Positions 1 through 8,519 of a stretch of 64,000 nt of DNA are shown piece after piece. A program made the position numbers and the translations under genes. The stretch comes from VRUE01 sp963702575 (lineage in GTDB: Bacteria > Actinomycetota > Thermoleophilia > Solirubrobacterales > 70-9): assembly GCA_963702575.1 (NCBI GenBank), contig CAVPCU010000006.1, positions 310,001 to 374,000 on the forward strand. The letters are read 5' to 3'. A model generated the notes under the pieces. It saw nothing but the letters and a program-made list of their open reading frames with translations, made no database searches and was not told the origin of the DNA. Each line of letters begins with the position of its first letter. Positions within the stretch are counted from its first letter, which is position 1.

Positions 1-495
1 GGGAGCTTCTGGCCCGCTGAGGCCGGAGGCCGCGGCGTCCAGCTCCTCGCGTACCGCGGCGATCAGGTCGGCGCCGGCGTTGAGAGTCGAATCGCCGGCG
101 GGCGGCGGCGCGGCGGCCACCGCGGCCGACAACTCCGCCTCGCTCTCGACCAGGATCACCCGTCCGTCTGCGGACAACCGCCGTGCCAGTTCGAGCTGAT
201 GGTCGTCGACGGTCTCGTCGAAGCGCTGTAGCCGCGGAAAGACGATCGGCACCTGGCCGGCGTGAGCCGCGCAGAGGATCGTCCCAGCGCCAGCGTGGCT
301 GACGACTCGCTCGGCGCGCTCCATGTGGTCGACGACTTCGGTGAAGGTCATCCAGGGCGTCGCGTGGGTGGCGTTCGAGGGCGGCTTGCCGGGGCCGTGT
401 TGGACGACGAGCTGTCCGGCGGGAAGCGATTCGAGCGCGCGCAGAAAGCGTTCGAAGCGGAAGGTCGGGTGGCTACCCACGGTTGCGAAGATCAC
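1..495 (-). CDS. Alg13-like glycosyltransferase subunit, runs off the window edge
   Basis: The visible 165 residues begin VIFATVGSHPTFRFERFL and carry SHAGAGT near residues 66-72. This is the nucleotide-sugar binding loop of the GT28 C-terminal fold, as in Alg13, PssE and EpsF. Such proteins pair with an Alg14-type membrane subunit to form a UDP-sugar transferase that acts on a lipid-linked acceptor. The GTG start overlaps the stop of the Alg14-like gene in a GTGA junction, so the two are translationally coupled, which supports a two-subunit enzyme. No stop codon is reached before position 1, so the C-terminus is missing here. The sugar specificity cannot be told. Confidence 0.85.
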   Translation of the reverse strand, partial: MIFATVGSHPTFRFERFLRALESLPAGQLVVQHGPGKPPSNATHATPWMTFTEVVDHMERAERVVSHAGAGTILCAAHAGQVPIVFPRLQRFDETVDDHQLELARRLSADGRVILVESEAELSAAVAAAPPPAGDSTLNAGADLIAAVREELDAAASGLSGPEAP

Positions 496-971
496 AGAAG
501 CCTGCCCGCGAAACGCGCCCTATCGCCGTGAGCCAGGTCGGGCCACTGGACGAAGAAGGCGTCGGCCAGCGGCCGAACCAGTCGTCCGCTCAAGGAGAGG
601 GCGGTCGTTCGGGTCAGGCTCTCGACGAAGACCAAACGGGCGCCGAAGAGGCGGCCGGCGAGAAAGAACGGCACCGCCAGGGCCGCCCCGGTGGAGAGGA
701 TCACGGCCGGCCGCTCGCGGCGCACAACCTGCCAGGCGAGTCGCAGGTTGGCGAGAAGCGCACGCAGGCTGCGGTTCGTCGGCCCTCTCCCCAAGATGAC
801 CCGCTCGTCGCGCAGCAGGTACTCCGAGTCGGCTGCCGGCAGCGTCACCCAGGTCGTCTCGAAGCTTTCCCAGGCGGGCCGCAGGCGCAGCATCTGCAGC
901 AGGTGTCCTCCTGGGGAGCACACCAGGAGAACCTTCGCTGTCTGCTCAGCTGGAGCCACCGACCGCCGCAC
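492..971 (-). CDS. Alg14-like oligosaccharide biosynthesis protein
   Basis: This is a 159-residue protein with the Alg14/PssD pattern. A Rossmann-like start VLLVCSPGGHLLQML lies at residues 14-28, and ILSTGAALAVPFF at about 91-103 is the conserved STG motif and membrane-associated helix. In the family this subunit anchors the catalytic Alg13-like partner at the membrane. The partner follows directly with a 4-bp overlap, and the deacetylase upstream overlaps this gene by 26 bp, so all three form one operon on the minus strand. The length fits PssD/EpsE-type bacterial members. Confidence 0.85.
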   Translation of the reverse strand: MRRSVAPAEQTAKVLLVCSPGGHLLQMLRLRPAWESFETTWVTLPAADSEYLLRDERVILGRGPTNRSLRALLANLRLAWQVVRRERPAVILSTGAALAVPFFLAGRLFGARLVFVESLTRTTALSLSGRLVRPLADAFFVQWPDLAHGDRARFAGRLL

Positions 972-1677
972 TTAGCGTGACCAGCTCGAGACCTGCCGCG
1001 GCCGCTGACGCGGCGATCAGCGGGATCGAGTCGGCCGTTGCGCTGGCGTCGTCGCGTTGCCCGTAGCGAGCCGAGTCGTGCAGGAGCACGATCACCCCAT
1101 CGTGCAGGTCGCGGCGAACGAGGCCGGCGATGCGCTCGGGCGAGCTGTCCTCCCAATCCTGTCCCCAGGCCGTCCAATATGCGAGGCCGAGGCCGAGTCT
1201 CTCGCAGAGCGCCGCGAGTTCCGGCGACGAGGCGCCGAAGGGCGGCCGGTACCAGGCCGGCCGAGTGCCGAGCACGTTCTCGATCGCCTTTATCCCCGCC
1301 TCGAGCTCGCGCTCCGCCTCATCGGGTGAGAGCAGGTCGTGGCGGCGGTGGCGCATCCCGTGCAGGGCGATCTCCTGTCCCTGCGCCGCCATCTCGCGGA
1401 TCAGGGAGGGCTGCTCGTCCACGTGCCTTCCGAGCACGAAGAACGTTGCCTTGGCTCCTGTCGCGGCGAGCGCCTCGAGGACCGGTGGCGTGCCTTCGGG
1501 GTCGGGACCGTCGTCGAAAGTGAGCACGGCCGCGCCGGAACCGGCCGATACCGCTTCCATGCCAGACACCTGTCGCCAGCGTCGGCGCCGCGAAGGGCTC
1601 CAGTCGTAGAGCCGCTGGCGAACCGGTCTTGGGATGGCGCGACGAAGCGTGCGCCGCAGCTGGCGGGAATCGGGCAT
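946..1677 (-). CDS. NodB-type polysaccharide deacetylase
   Basis: A 243-residue member of carbohydrate esterase family 4. VLTFDDGPDPEGTPP at residues 51-65 holds the catalytic Asp-Asp pair. HGMRH at 106-110 supplies the two zinc histidines in H-x3-H spacing. YRPPFGA is motif 3. The family removes N-acetyl groups from polysaccharides such as chitin-like polymers, peptidoglycan or exopolysaccharide. No clear signal peptide is visible, although the basic N-terminus could be membrane-proximal. It is the first gene of the minus-strand glycosyltransferase operon and diverges from a second deacetylase 45 bp away, which points to a role in exopolysaccharide tailoring. Confidence 0.88.
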   Translation of the reverse strand: MPDSRQLRRTLRRAIPRPVRQRLYDWSPSRRRRWRQVSGMEAVSAGSGAAVLTFDDGPDPEGTPPVLEALAATGAKATFFVLGRHVDEQPSLIREMAAQGQEIALHGMRHRRHDLLSPDEAERELEAGIKAIENVLGTRPAWYRPPFGASSPELAALCERLGLGLAYWTAWGQDWEDSSPERIAGLVRRDLHDGVIVLLHDSARYGQRDDASATADSIPLIAASAAAAGLELVTLSAAVGGSS

Positions 1678-1722
1678 GCGCAGGCGGCCAGGTTAGCCGT
1701 ATCGCCGCCTACACTCCCCGCC

Positions 1723-2520
1723 GTGTCCTCCCGGCAACTTCGCAACCGCTCGCGCGACGCCGCCTTCCTCTGTTATCACTCGATCGCGCCGGAGGGTCCG
1801 CGCTACCTGACGGTCTCAGCCGACCTCTTCGAGCGGCAACTGGCACTTCTCCGCCGTTCCCACTTCGTCCCGGGCGACCTTGCGGCGCTCGGCGAGGTGG
1901 CGACGGGTCGGGGCGCCCCGCGTACCGCATTCCTCACCTTCGACGACGGCTTTCGCGACAACTTCGAGATCGCCCTGCCGATCCTGCGCGAGTACCGCGC
2001 CAGCGCCTTCGTCTTCGTTTTGCCGCCGCTCGTGGACGCAGGGGGCCCCTTCGAGTGGCCCGAGATGACTGCCGACCGGGGTCGCTACGCGGCGACGATG
2101 TGCTCGGTGACCTGGCCGATGCTCGAGCAGATGAAGGAGGGCGGTTTCGAGGTCGGCAGCCATACCCTCACCCATCCGCACCTCCCCGAGCTCGGCAGCG
2201 AGCGGTTGCGTGAGGAGCTTTGGCAATCGCGAAGCGCGATCAAGACGCGGCTCGGGAGCTGCGACACGCTCGCCTATCCATTCGGCGAGTGGAGCACCGA
2301 CGTCGCCTCGGCCGCGGCCGAGTGCGGCTACAGCTTCGCTTTCACCCTGCCCACCGTCAGTGGCCAGCGGCGGGCGTCCACTCTCTCGATTCCGCGGATC
2401 AACGTCGACTACCGCGACGACGAGCGCCGTTTCGCGGCAAAGCTCTCGGCGGCGGGCCGGCGCTTGCTCCTCTCCTCGGCCGTCGGCGGGCTCAGGCGCC
2501 GTCGTCGAGGTCGACCCTGA
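1723..2520 (+). CDS. Second NodB-type polysaccharide deacetylase
   Basis: A 265-residue carbohydrate esterase 4 protein. LTFDDGFRDN at residues 71-80 is the catalytic motif, VGSHTLTHPHL supplies the zinc histidines, and YPFGEWS is motif 3. GTG at 1723 was chosen because the hexamer TACACT lies 7 nt upstream, the leaderless-promoter layout seen throughout this window, and because the protein homology starts just after it. The open frame upstream overlaps the divergent deacetylase and is not coding. The 3' end overlaps the convergent glycosyltransferase by 29 bp. It resembles PgaB- or IcaB-type deacetylases more than the gene upstream, but the substrate is unknown. Confidence 0.85.
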   Translation: MSSRQLRNRSRDAAFLCYHSIAPEGPRYLTVSADLFERQLALLRRSHFVPGDLAALGEVATGRGAPRTAFLTFDDGFRDNFEIALPILREYRASAFVFVLPPLVDAGGPFEWPEMTADRGRYAATMCSVTWPMLEQMKEGGFEVGSHTLTHPHLPELGSERLREELWQSRSAIKTRLGSCDTLAYPFGEWSTDVASAAAECGYSFAFTLPTVSGQRRASTLSIPRINVDYRDDERRFAAKLSAAGRRLLLSSAVGGLRRRRRGRP

Positions 2521-3631
2521 CGGGTTGGTGCTCGAGGAACGGCGCCAACGCGTCGAGGTCGATCCCTCGTGGGCGCAGTGCCCGCAGCAGGCGCTCGGCG
2601 ACTGCCTGCCAGCTGAACTGAAGCGAGTTGCGGTTCGCAAGAGCGCCGAGTTCGCGCGCTCGCTCGGGGTCGGCGAGCTTCAGCATCTCCTCTGCCAGGA
2701 TGCCGTCGGCGCTCGGGTCCACGACGACCCCGCCTTCGCCGATCGCGTCGACGGCGCCGCCGACGGCGGTACCGATACTGGGGACCCCGGCGGCGCCGGC
2801 GTCGATGTAGGCGATTCCGAAGGGCTCGTAGGTCGAGGGCATCAGGAAGCAGGTGGCGCGACGCAGGAGTTCGCGATATTTGCGTTGCCCCTCCTCCGAG
2901 TCGAACGGCAGTCGACCGTGGCCGGTCACGCCGTCGGCCTCGATGGGGGGGTGCGCACCGACCAGGTCGAGGGTTGCATCGGGATGGCGTTGCCGGACAG
3001 TCGCGAAGGCCTCGACGGTGGCGGCGCCCCGCTTGCGCTCCCAGTCGGCCCCGACCCAGAGGTAGTGGGGGATGCTCCAATCCCGTTCGACCTGACCGGC
3101 ATCGACGTTGTGTCCGAAGCCGATCACGTGCACCTTCTCCGCCGGGATGCCGTAGTCATCGCTGATCGAGGCAGCCACCCAGCTGCTGGTCGTGCAGCAG
3201 CCTCGGCTTGCTTCGTAGATCCGGCGCTGACGCTCGAGCCAGCGCCTGCGGCCGGAGGGGTCGATCGAGTCGTATACGGGTGAGCCTTGGCGCAGCGCGA
3301 GGGCCAGGGTCATGTCGTCGAAGGTCGCGACCGGCGGGGAGCACGAGAGCTCGTAGCCGCTGCCCAGCATCACCACCCCGTCCACCTCGACGCGGCGCAG
3401 CTTCCGGTTCGCCGCCGCGCCGCACGCGGCGGCGAAGAAGCGACCGCTCGCCTGGTCGGTCCAGGAGACGCGCAGCAGCCAGGCGAGCCTGCGCGCCCCA
3501 GGGAATAGGGCGCGAATCGGGACGACCGTGCAGCCGGCTGCCTCGAGGCCGCCGGCCAGGTGCGCCGGCACCCCCGACCAGGAGGTCGGGTCGGTGGGGT
3601 CTCCCTGCTGGACCAGCGCGATGCGCGGCAC
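2492..3631 (-). CDS. GT4-family glycosyltransferase
   Basis: A 379-residue GT-B fold protein. The N-terminal half starts PRIALVQQGDPTDPTSWSG. The C-terminal donor domain has LWVGADWERKRG near residue 210, then STYEPFGIAYIDAGAAGVP with the E-x7-E motif of retaining glycosyltransferases, and GGVVVDPSADGI. The family transfers a sugar from a nucleotide donor with retention of configuration. Lying between a deacetylase and secreted lyase-like proteins, it probably adds a sugar to the same extracellular polysaccharide. The start is GTG, with a purine-rich GGAAGGA upstream. Confidence 0.85.
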   Translation of the reverse strand: MPRIALVQQGDPTDPTSWSGVPAHLAGGLEAAGCTVVPIRALFPGARRLAWLLRVSWTDQASGRFFAAACGAAANRKLRRVEVDGVVMLGSGYELSCSPPVATFDDMTLALALRQGSPVYDSIDPSGRRRWLERQRRIYEASRGCCTTSSWVAASISDDYGIPAEKVHVIGFGHNVDAGQVERDWSIPHYLWVGADWERKRGAATVEAFATVRQRHPDATLDLVGAHPPIEADGVTGHGRLPFDSEEGQRKYRELLRRATCFLMPSTYEPFGIAYIDAGAAGVPSIGTAVGGAVDAIGEGGVVVDPSADGILAEEMLKLADPERARELGALANRNSLQFSWQAVAERLLRALRPRGIDLDALAPFLEHQPVRVDLDDGA

Positions 3632-3704
3632 TAGCTGTGGCGTCCTTCCAGTGTCACGCGGGCATGATCCCCTACTTCGCCTCTCCGCGCGAGGCGCGCG
3701 CCGA

Positions 3705-4736
3705 TCAAGGCTGGACCGATTCCCAGGTCTTGCCCAGCTTGGCGGCGTCGAGATGGATTTCAGAGGTGCCGGGGATCTGTTCCCCGTTGCGGTAGAGGCC
3801 GTCCTTGATGTAGGCGTAGCTGGCGCCTTCGGCGATCATGCTGACACCCCCACGAGCGTCGATCAGGTGACCGTCGAGGAAGACTTCGTAGTAGCCCGCA
3901 CCGACCGCCGACGCCTTGAAGTGAATGACCACGTCGTGCCAGGCGTGTTCGGCGACCGGGGCAAGGAAGCGATCGCCGCCCATCGCCGGTCCGTGGCTCC
4001 AAAGGCCTCTTGGTTCGGCTGCGTATTCGCCGTGGTCGCCTTCGTAGTCCCAGAGCTGCAGGCCGAAGGCGGGGGAGCCTTCGTCGCTGCCCTTGAACTG
4101 CATGATCAGGTTGTGGGCACCGGGGTGGCCGTAGATCATGGAGTCGATGTAGAAGGAGAAGCCGTAGAAGTATTCATCTCCCTCGTGGAATTCGACCATT
4201 CCGTCGGTGCTGCCCCCACCGTTGCCGCCGAGGATCAGCTCGGAGCGGTCCTGGGTGCCGGTGAGGACGACGCGTGCAGAGTGGACACCGGAGCGCACAT
4301 TGTCGCTGACCACGGTCGGCATCGCTTCGCCGACCCCCGCCGTATTCCAGTTCGTCAGTCCATCCTCGAAGCCGGCTTCCAGCGTGCTGCTCCCGCTGGC
4401 GGCGGCGGCGGCGGGGGGGGCCGGGGTCGCAGTCTTCGCCTTGCGGCTGACGGCGACGCTGCCGGAGATCGAGGCGGTGCGGCTGGCACGCCGAGCTCGG
4501 CGTGCGCGAAGCCTGGCCAGGCTTCGCCGCGCGGCGCGGCGACTGGTTCTGGCATGGCGGCTCTTGACATGGGACCGACGCGGGACCGAGCCGCCCTTGG
4601 AGGCGCTGGCCGTCGCCACGGTGCTCGCCGGAGCGGGCACGGAGGCGCCGAGCAGGAGAACCAGCGCGGCGATCGCACCTACGGCAATCCGCACGAGGCG
4701 GGCCGGGAAGACGTTGGTTGGGGAGGAACTGGTCAC
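3705..4736 (-). CDS. Secreted heparin-lyase-like protein, copy 1
   Basis: A 343-residue protein with an N-terminal hydrophobic segment (IAVGAIAALVLLLGASVPAP, about residues 16-35), a basic Ser/Arg-rich linker, and a C-terminal beta-jelly-roll domain of about 220 residues. Signatures in that domain are QDRSELILGG, YFYGFSFYIDSMIYG, LIMQFKGSDEGSP and WHDVVIHFKAS. This pattern is typical of concanavalin-like polysaccharide lyase (heparin lyase) domains that cut acidic glycans outside the cell. The start is GTG inside ATGTGACC. The next gene upstream is a paralogue with nearly the same C-terminal domain but a different linker. The catalytic activity is an inference from the fold. Confidence 0.75.
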   Translation of the reverse strand: MTSSSPTNVFPARLVRIAVGAIAALVLLLGASVPAPASTVATASASKGGSVPRRSHVKSRHARTSRRAARRSLARLRARRARRASRTASISGSVAVSRKAKTATPAPPAAAAASGSSTLEAGFEDGLTNWNTAGVGEAMPTVVSDNVRSGVHSARVVLTGTQDRSELILGGNGGGSTDGMVEFHEGDEYFYGFSFYIDSMIYGHPGAHNLIMQFKGSDEGSPAFGLQLWDYEGDHGEYAAEPRGLWSHGPAMGGDRFLAPVAEHAWHDVVIHFKASAVGAGYYEVFLDGHLIDARGGVSMIAEGASYAYIKDGLYRNGEQIPGTSEIHLDAAKLGKTWESVQP

Positions 4737-4834
4737 ATGGCCTTGCTCGGCTGTGACCGACCCCCTCCCCAGCTTGTCAAGTCCCTACTGGACGGATGTT
4801 CGATGCTCTTCCCAGAGCACCTGCAAGCGCTCGT

Positions 4835-5929
4835 TCAGCCAGCGGTGACAGAGGCGTACGAGGTGCCCAGCTTGGCGGCGTCGAGGCGGATTTCGGAGGT
4901 GCCCGGAATGTTCGCGCCGTTGCGGTAGATGCCGTTCTTGATGTAGCCGAACGATGCTTCCGGCACCAGCATGCTGGTGTGTTCGCGGGTGTCGACGAGC
5001 TTGCCGTCCAGGTAGACCTGATAGGAGCCGGCGCCCACTCGGGAGACCTTGAAATGGATCACCACGTCGTGCCACTGATGTTCTGCGGCTGGGGCGAGGA
5101 AGCGGTCGCCGCCCATACCCACACCGTGACTCCAGAGGCCTTTCGGGTTCGAACGGTATTCGCCGTGGTCGCCTTCGTAGTCCCAGAGCTGCAGGCCGAA
5201 GGCCGGGGAGCCTTCGTCGCTACCCTTGAACTGCATGATCAGGTTGTGGGCGCCGGGGTGGCCGTAGACCATCGAGTTGATGTAGAAGGAGAAGCCATAG
5301 AAGTATTCTTCGCCCTCGTAGAACTTGCGCATTCCGTCGATGTTGGCGGTGCCGGTGCCGCCGAAGATCAGCTCGGAGCGTCCCTGGGTTCCGGTGAGGA
5401 CGACCTTCGCCGACCTCGAGCCTTCGCGCACGATGTCGCTGGCTACGGTCGGGATGGCGTCGCCCACTCCGCCGATGTTCCAGCCGTTCAGGCCGTTCTC
5501 GAAGCCTGCCGTCATCAGCGGGCTTGGAGGCGGTGGTGGTGCGGGAGCGGGAGCTGGTGCGGGTTCAGGCTCGGGCGCTGGGGCCGGGGCGGGAGCGGGC
5601 GTAGGTTCCGGGCTTGGTGCGGGAGGCGCCGGAGTGGGTTCCGGCGCCGGCGAAGGTTCGGGTTGGGGGGCGGGTTTGCCCGGCGCGCGGTGGTGTCGCC
5701 AGTTACTGGCCCTGCGCGCTGCCCGGGCCCTGCGCGCGGCTTCCCCGTGCGCACGCTTCGTTTGAGCCGAGAGGTTGCGAACGGCGTCCGAGGTGGCTGG
5801 GACGCCGCCATGCGACTCGGCGACCGCGACCGGCGTAAGCAGGAGGGCGATGGCGAGCGCGAGTGAGGCGAATAGCGTGAGGCAGGCGACTGCGCGAGAG
5901 ACGATGGTGGTGTTCGATCGAGTCCGCAT
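4835..5929 (-). CDS. Secreted heparin-lyase-like protein, copy 2, with Pro-Ala linker
   Basis: A 364-residue paralogue of the following gene. A signal peptide (AVACLTLFASLALAIALL, about residues 13-30) is followed by a low-complexity linker of repeated PEP/APAP units at about residues 90-140. The same lyase-like jelly roll follows, with GRSELIFGG, YFYGFSFYINSMVYG, LIMQFKGSDEGSP and WHDVVIHFKVS. The proline-rich linker suggests the domain is held away from the cell surface. The two domains match closely along their whole length while the N-termini differ, which fits tandem duplication followed by linker divergence. A purine-rich GAAAGGG lies upstream of the ATG. Confidence 0.75.
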   Translation of the reverse strand: MRTRSNTTIVSRAVACLTLFASLALAIALLLTPVAVAESHGGVPATSDAVRNLSAQTKRAHGEAARRARAARRASNWRHHRAPGKPAPQPEPSPAPEPTPAPPAPSPEPTPAPAPAPAPEPEPAPAPAPAPPPPPSPLMTAGFENGLNGWNIGGVGDAIPTVASDIVREGSRSAKVVLTGTQGRSELIFGGTGTANIDGMRKFYEGEEYFYGFSFYINSMVYGHPGAHNLIMQFKGSDEGSPAFGLQLWDYEGDHGEYRSNPKGLWSHGVGMGGDRFLAPAAEHQWHDVVIHFKVSRVGAGSYQVYLDGKLVDTREHTSMLVPEASFGYIKNGIYRNGANIPGTSEIRLDAAKLGTSYASVTAG

Positions 5930-6032
5930 GGGAACCCTTTCGAACGGCTGGACGAGCGCAGCGAGCTACACGTGCGAACTCGGACGCATGTCCTCGAGTG
6001 GGACCGAACGTCTGTCCGCTTACCGGCGAGCG

Positions 6033-7508
6033 CTAGTAAGCGCCCCGGCCGGACATCACGGCCGGAAGCGTGGCGAGGAGGATCTCGACGTCGCGGGCCA
6101 GCGACCAGCCGGCGACGTACTGGTAGTCGAATCGGACCATCTCCTGGAAGGGGCTCTGCGAGCGGCCGTAGACCTGCCATGGGCCGGTCAGGCCGGGTCG
6201 CAGCTCGAGCCGGCGGAGGTGCCAGTTCTCGTCGAGGGCGGCGGTCTCGGGGAAGATCAACGGACGCGGCCCGACCAGGCTCATCTCGCCCGTCAGCACG
6301 TTGATGAGCTGTGGCAGCTCGTCGATCGAGAAGCGGCGCAGGAACCTGCCGACCCTCGTCACCCGCGGGTCCTCGCGGATCTTGAACATGACGCCGTCGT
6401 CAGCCTCGTTGAGCGTCTCCATCTCGGCCTTGCGCTCTTCCGCGTCTATGTACATCGAGCGGAACTTGATCAGCTGGAAGCTGGTGTTGTCGCGGCCGGC
6501 GCGGGGCTGGCGGAAGAAGACCGGGCCACGCGACTCGAGCTTGATCGCGATCGCCGCGGCGATCAGCGCCGGCGAGAGCAGCGCCAGGAGCGCCACCGAG
6601 CCGAGCACGTCGAGCACGCGCTTGGCCGCCATCGAGGCGGAGGTGAGGATCGGCGACCCGATCGAGAGCAGGGGCAGGCCGCCCACCTGGTCGAGGGCGC
6701 GGACCCCGTCGAGGAACTCGAACAGCCGCGGCACCACGTCGACGCTGACGCCGGCGTCGCGGCAGGCCCGGATCGCCTCCAGGAGCTGTTCGTGGCTCGC
6801 CCGCGAGAAGGCGATGATCACCCGGTCGATCCCCTGGACGTCGATCACCTCGGCCAGGTCGTCGAAGCGGCCGAGCCAGGGCAGGTCGGGGGTGCCGATG
6901 TCATGCACGTCATCGTCGATCAGGCCGACCGGGACGAGACCGAACTGCCGGTTCTTGTCGAGCTTGTCGACGACCTGGCCGGCGACGATGCCCGAGCCGA
7001 GGATCAGCGTCCGCTGCTTCAGGTCGCGCGCGCGGTGTAGGCCCGATCGCACGACGGTGCGGGCGATGCCGGTAAAGGCGGCGATGCCGGCGACGGTGAG
7101 GAAGGTGAGCGCGACCACGTGGCTGAGCTGGAGGCCGGAGGCGATGCCGAACAGCGGCCAGGTGATCAGCATGATCGCCACGAACGCCCGCGGCAGCTCG
7201 GTGACGGCGGAGGCCCAGGTGGCGAGCTGGTCGGTGCGGTAGAGGCCGATGCTGAACGCCGCCAGCGGCCAGAGCGCGGTCACGCAGACGAGGAAGGAGA
7301 ACCCGCCGGGCGTTACCAGGCCCAGCACGGTGACGGCGAGCGCCGCTGCCGCAGCCGCGGCAAGCGAATCGGCGGCGAAGAGCATCTGGGCCAGCACGGT
7401 GCCGCGACGCCTTGCGCGGCTGGCTGGACTGTCTGACGTATGCGCCACCGGCTCGTTTGCCTCCACGGCCGAGCCGTGCGGTTGGTGGGTGACGGTTGAA
7501 CTCTCCAT
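6033..7508 (-). CDS. WbaP-type undecaprenyl-phosphate sugar-1-phosphate transferase
   Basis: A 491-residue polyprenol phosphate hexose-1-phosphate transferase. The N-terminus has four to five membrane segments (about residues 45-150). A CoA-binding-like Rossmann domain follows (TLILGSGIVAGQVVDKL). The C-terminal catalytic domain has KRVLDVLGSVALLALLSP, RGPVFFRQPRAG, KFRSMY, RRFSIDELPQLINVL and SLVGPRP. These enzymes start repeat-unit assembly of capsule or exopolysaccharide by moving a sugar-1-phosphate from UDP-sugar to undecaprenyl phosphate. It is transcribed in the same direction as the lyase and glycosyltransferase genes and is probably the priming enzyme for them. Confidence 0.9.
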   Translation of the reverse strand: MESSTVTHQPHGSAVEANEPVAHTSDSPASRARRRGTVLAQMLFAADSLAAAAAAALAVTVLGLVTPGGFSFLVCVTALWPLAAFSIGLYRTDQLATWASAVTELPRAFVAIMLITWPLFGIASGLQLSHVVALTFLTVAGIAAFTGIARTVVRSGLHRARDLKQRTLILGSGIVAGQVVDKLDKNRQFGLVPVGLIDDDVHDIGTPDLPWLGRFDDLAEVIDVQGIDRVIIAFSRASHEQLLEAIRACRDAGVSVDVVPRLFEFLDGVRALDQVGGLPLLSIGSPILTSASMAAKRVLDVLGSVALLALLSPALIAAAIAIKLESRGPVFFRQPRAGRDNTSFQLIKFRSMYIDAEERKAEMETLNEADDGVMFKIREDPRVTRVGRFLRRFSIDELPQLINVLTGEMSLVGPRPLIFPETAALDENWHLRRLELRPGLTGPWQVYGRSQSPFQEMVRFDYQYVAGWSLARDVEILLATLPAVMSGRGAY

Positions 7509-7822
7509 TTTGGTTTAGACGAAGGCGTTGTTGGGTAATGCAGCGGTATCTGACTTGGTGCGGTTTTGCGGGAGCGGCGCCCGCTCGTGGCTGCCTTCGA
7601 CCGGCTTCGAGCTAGGGCAGGCGGAAGGCCGGGCGAGGCCCTTTAGAAAATAGACGGGTAGCGGCGAAATCTCCATGGGGCTAAACGAATCGGCAACAAG
7701 TTTGCCGTGCTCAAATCAGCAACCCCGCTTGCAGAGCGAACTTCGTCGATGCTCGCGGACGAATATTTGAACTTTCTTCGCAAGGAGCGGCCGCTTGTAC
7801 GCCGTGGACAGGAGCGCGAGCC
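7509..7822. other. 314-bp intergenic region with no gene recognised
   Basis: This stretch lies upstream of the priming transferase and downstream of the Cys-rich protein, both on the minus strand, so it should hold the transferase promoter and leader. The only clear structure is a short hairpin around 7692-7706 (GGCAA, loop, TTGCC). The base composition is lower in GC than the flanks. I compared it by eye with c-di-AMP, c-di-GMP, cobalamin and glycine riboswitch cores and found no convincing match. Confidence 0.4.
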
Positions 7823-8389
7823 TCAGTGCGCTTCGTCGGCGGCGTGCGCCGGTGGGCGCGACTCCTCCGCCAGCGAGGTGATCTCCAGCGGGCCGTGGGC
7901 GGCCGCTTCGAGCACCTCGGTGGCCTCCTCGGCCGAGCGCGCGTAGAGCTCGACCAGCATGTGGACGACGATCCGCTCCTCGTCGTGCTTGTGGAAGCGG
8001 ACGTGGGCGAAGAACTCGCGCACACCGGCCTCGCCGAAGGCGCCGTAGGCGAGCAGCTCGGCCGCTTCGGGCCCGGCGCAGCTCTCGACCCGCTCCTGGT
8101 CGACGTTGACCGTGCAGGAGGCGACCCAGGGGGTGCCGGCGACCATCCGCTCCCAGCGATCCTCGATCGGCACGACGCGGTCGTCCTGGAAGGTCAGGTG
8201 GGGCTGGTCGTGCATGCAGTCGAGGCACTGCACGACCGCTTCCTGCACCTCGTCGATGCCTTCCACCGGGATGCCGGTCTCGGGGTCGATCCGCCGGATC
8301 GCGTCGTAGTGCATCTGGATCTCGAGGTTCTGCGACCAGCAGCGATAGCAGCGCAGCCAGGCCGACCGGTCCCCGTTGAGTTCGCTCAT
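7823..8389 (-). CDS. Hypothetical protein with paired Cys-x2-Cys motifs
   Basis: A 188-residue soluble protein of no family I can name. CYRCWSQNLEIQMHYDAI (from about residue 14) and CLDCMHDQPHLTF (from about 54) supply two CxxC pairs that could form a zinc ribbon or rubredoxin-like site. The C-terminal half is acidic and His-rich (FAHVRFHKHDEERIVVHM). Its own start fits a leaderless transcript, with CACAAT 6 nt upstream of the ATG. There is no operon partner: the gene downstream is 315 bp away and the gene upstream is divergent. Confidence 0.6.
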   Translation of the reverse strand: MSELNGDRSAWLRCYRCWSQNLEIQMHYDAIRRIDPETGIPVEGIDEVQEAVVQCLDCMHDQPHLTFQDDRVVPIEDRWERMVAGTPWVASCTVNVDQERVESCAGPEAAELLAYGAFGEAGVREFFAHVRFHKHDEERIVVHMLVELYARSAEEATEVLEAAAHGPLEITSLAEESRPPAHAADEAH

Positions 8390-8519
8390 CGCGCCATTGT
8401 GGCGTGCCGGCGCCTTCGGCGCGCCTTCCGTCCCGGCGTGTTGTTGCCCGTCGCGTCGATGTGCAAGCTACCGGTGAGCCAGTGAGCAATCTCCCCGACA
8501 TCTGGCATACAATTGACAC

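Noticed and set aside
7509..7822. Riboswitch in front of the sugar transferase
   Set aside because: The leader was compared by eye with c-di-AMP, c-di-GMP, cobalamin and glycine cores; only scattered words matched.
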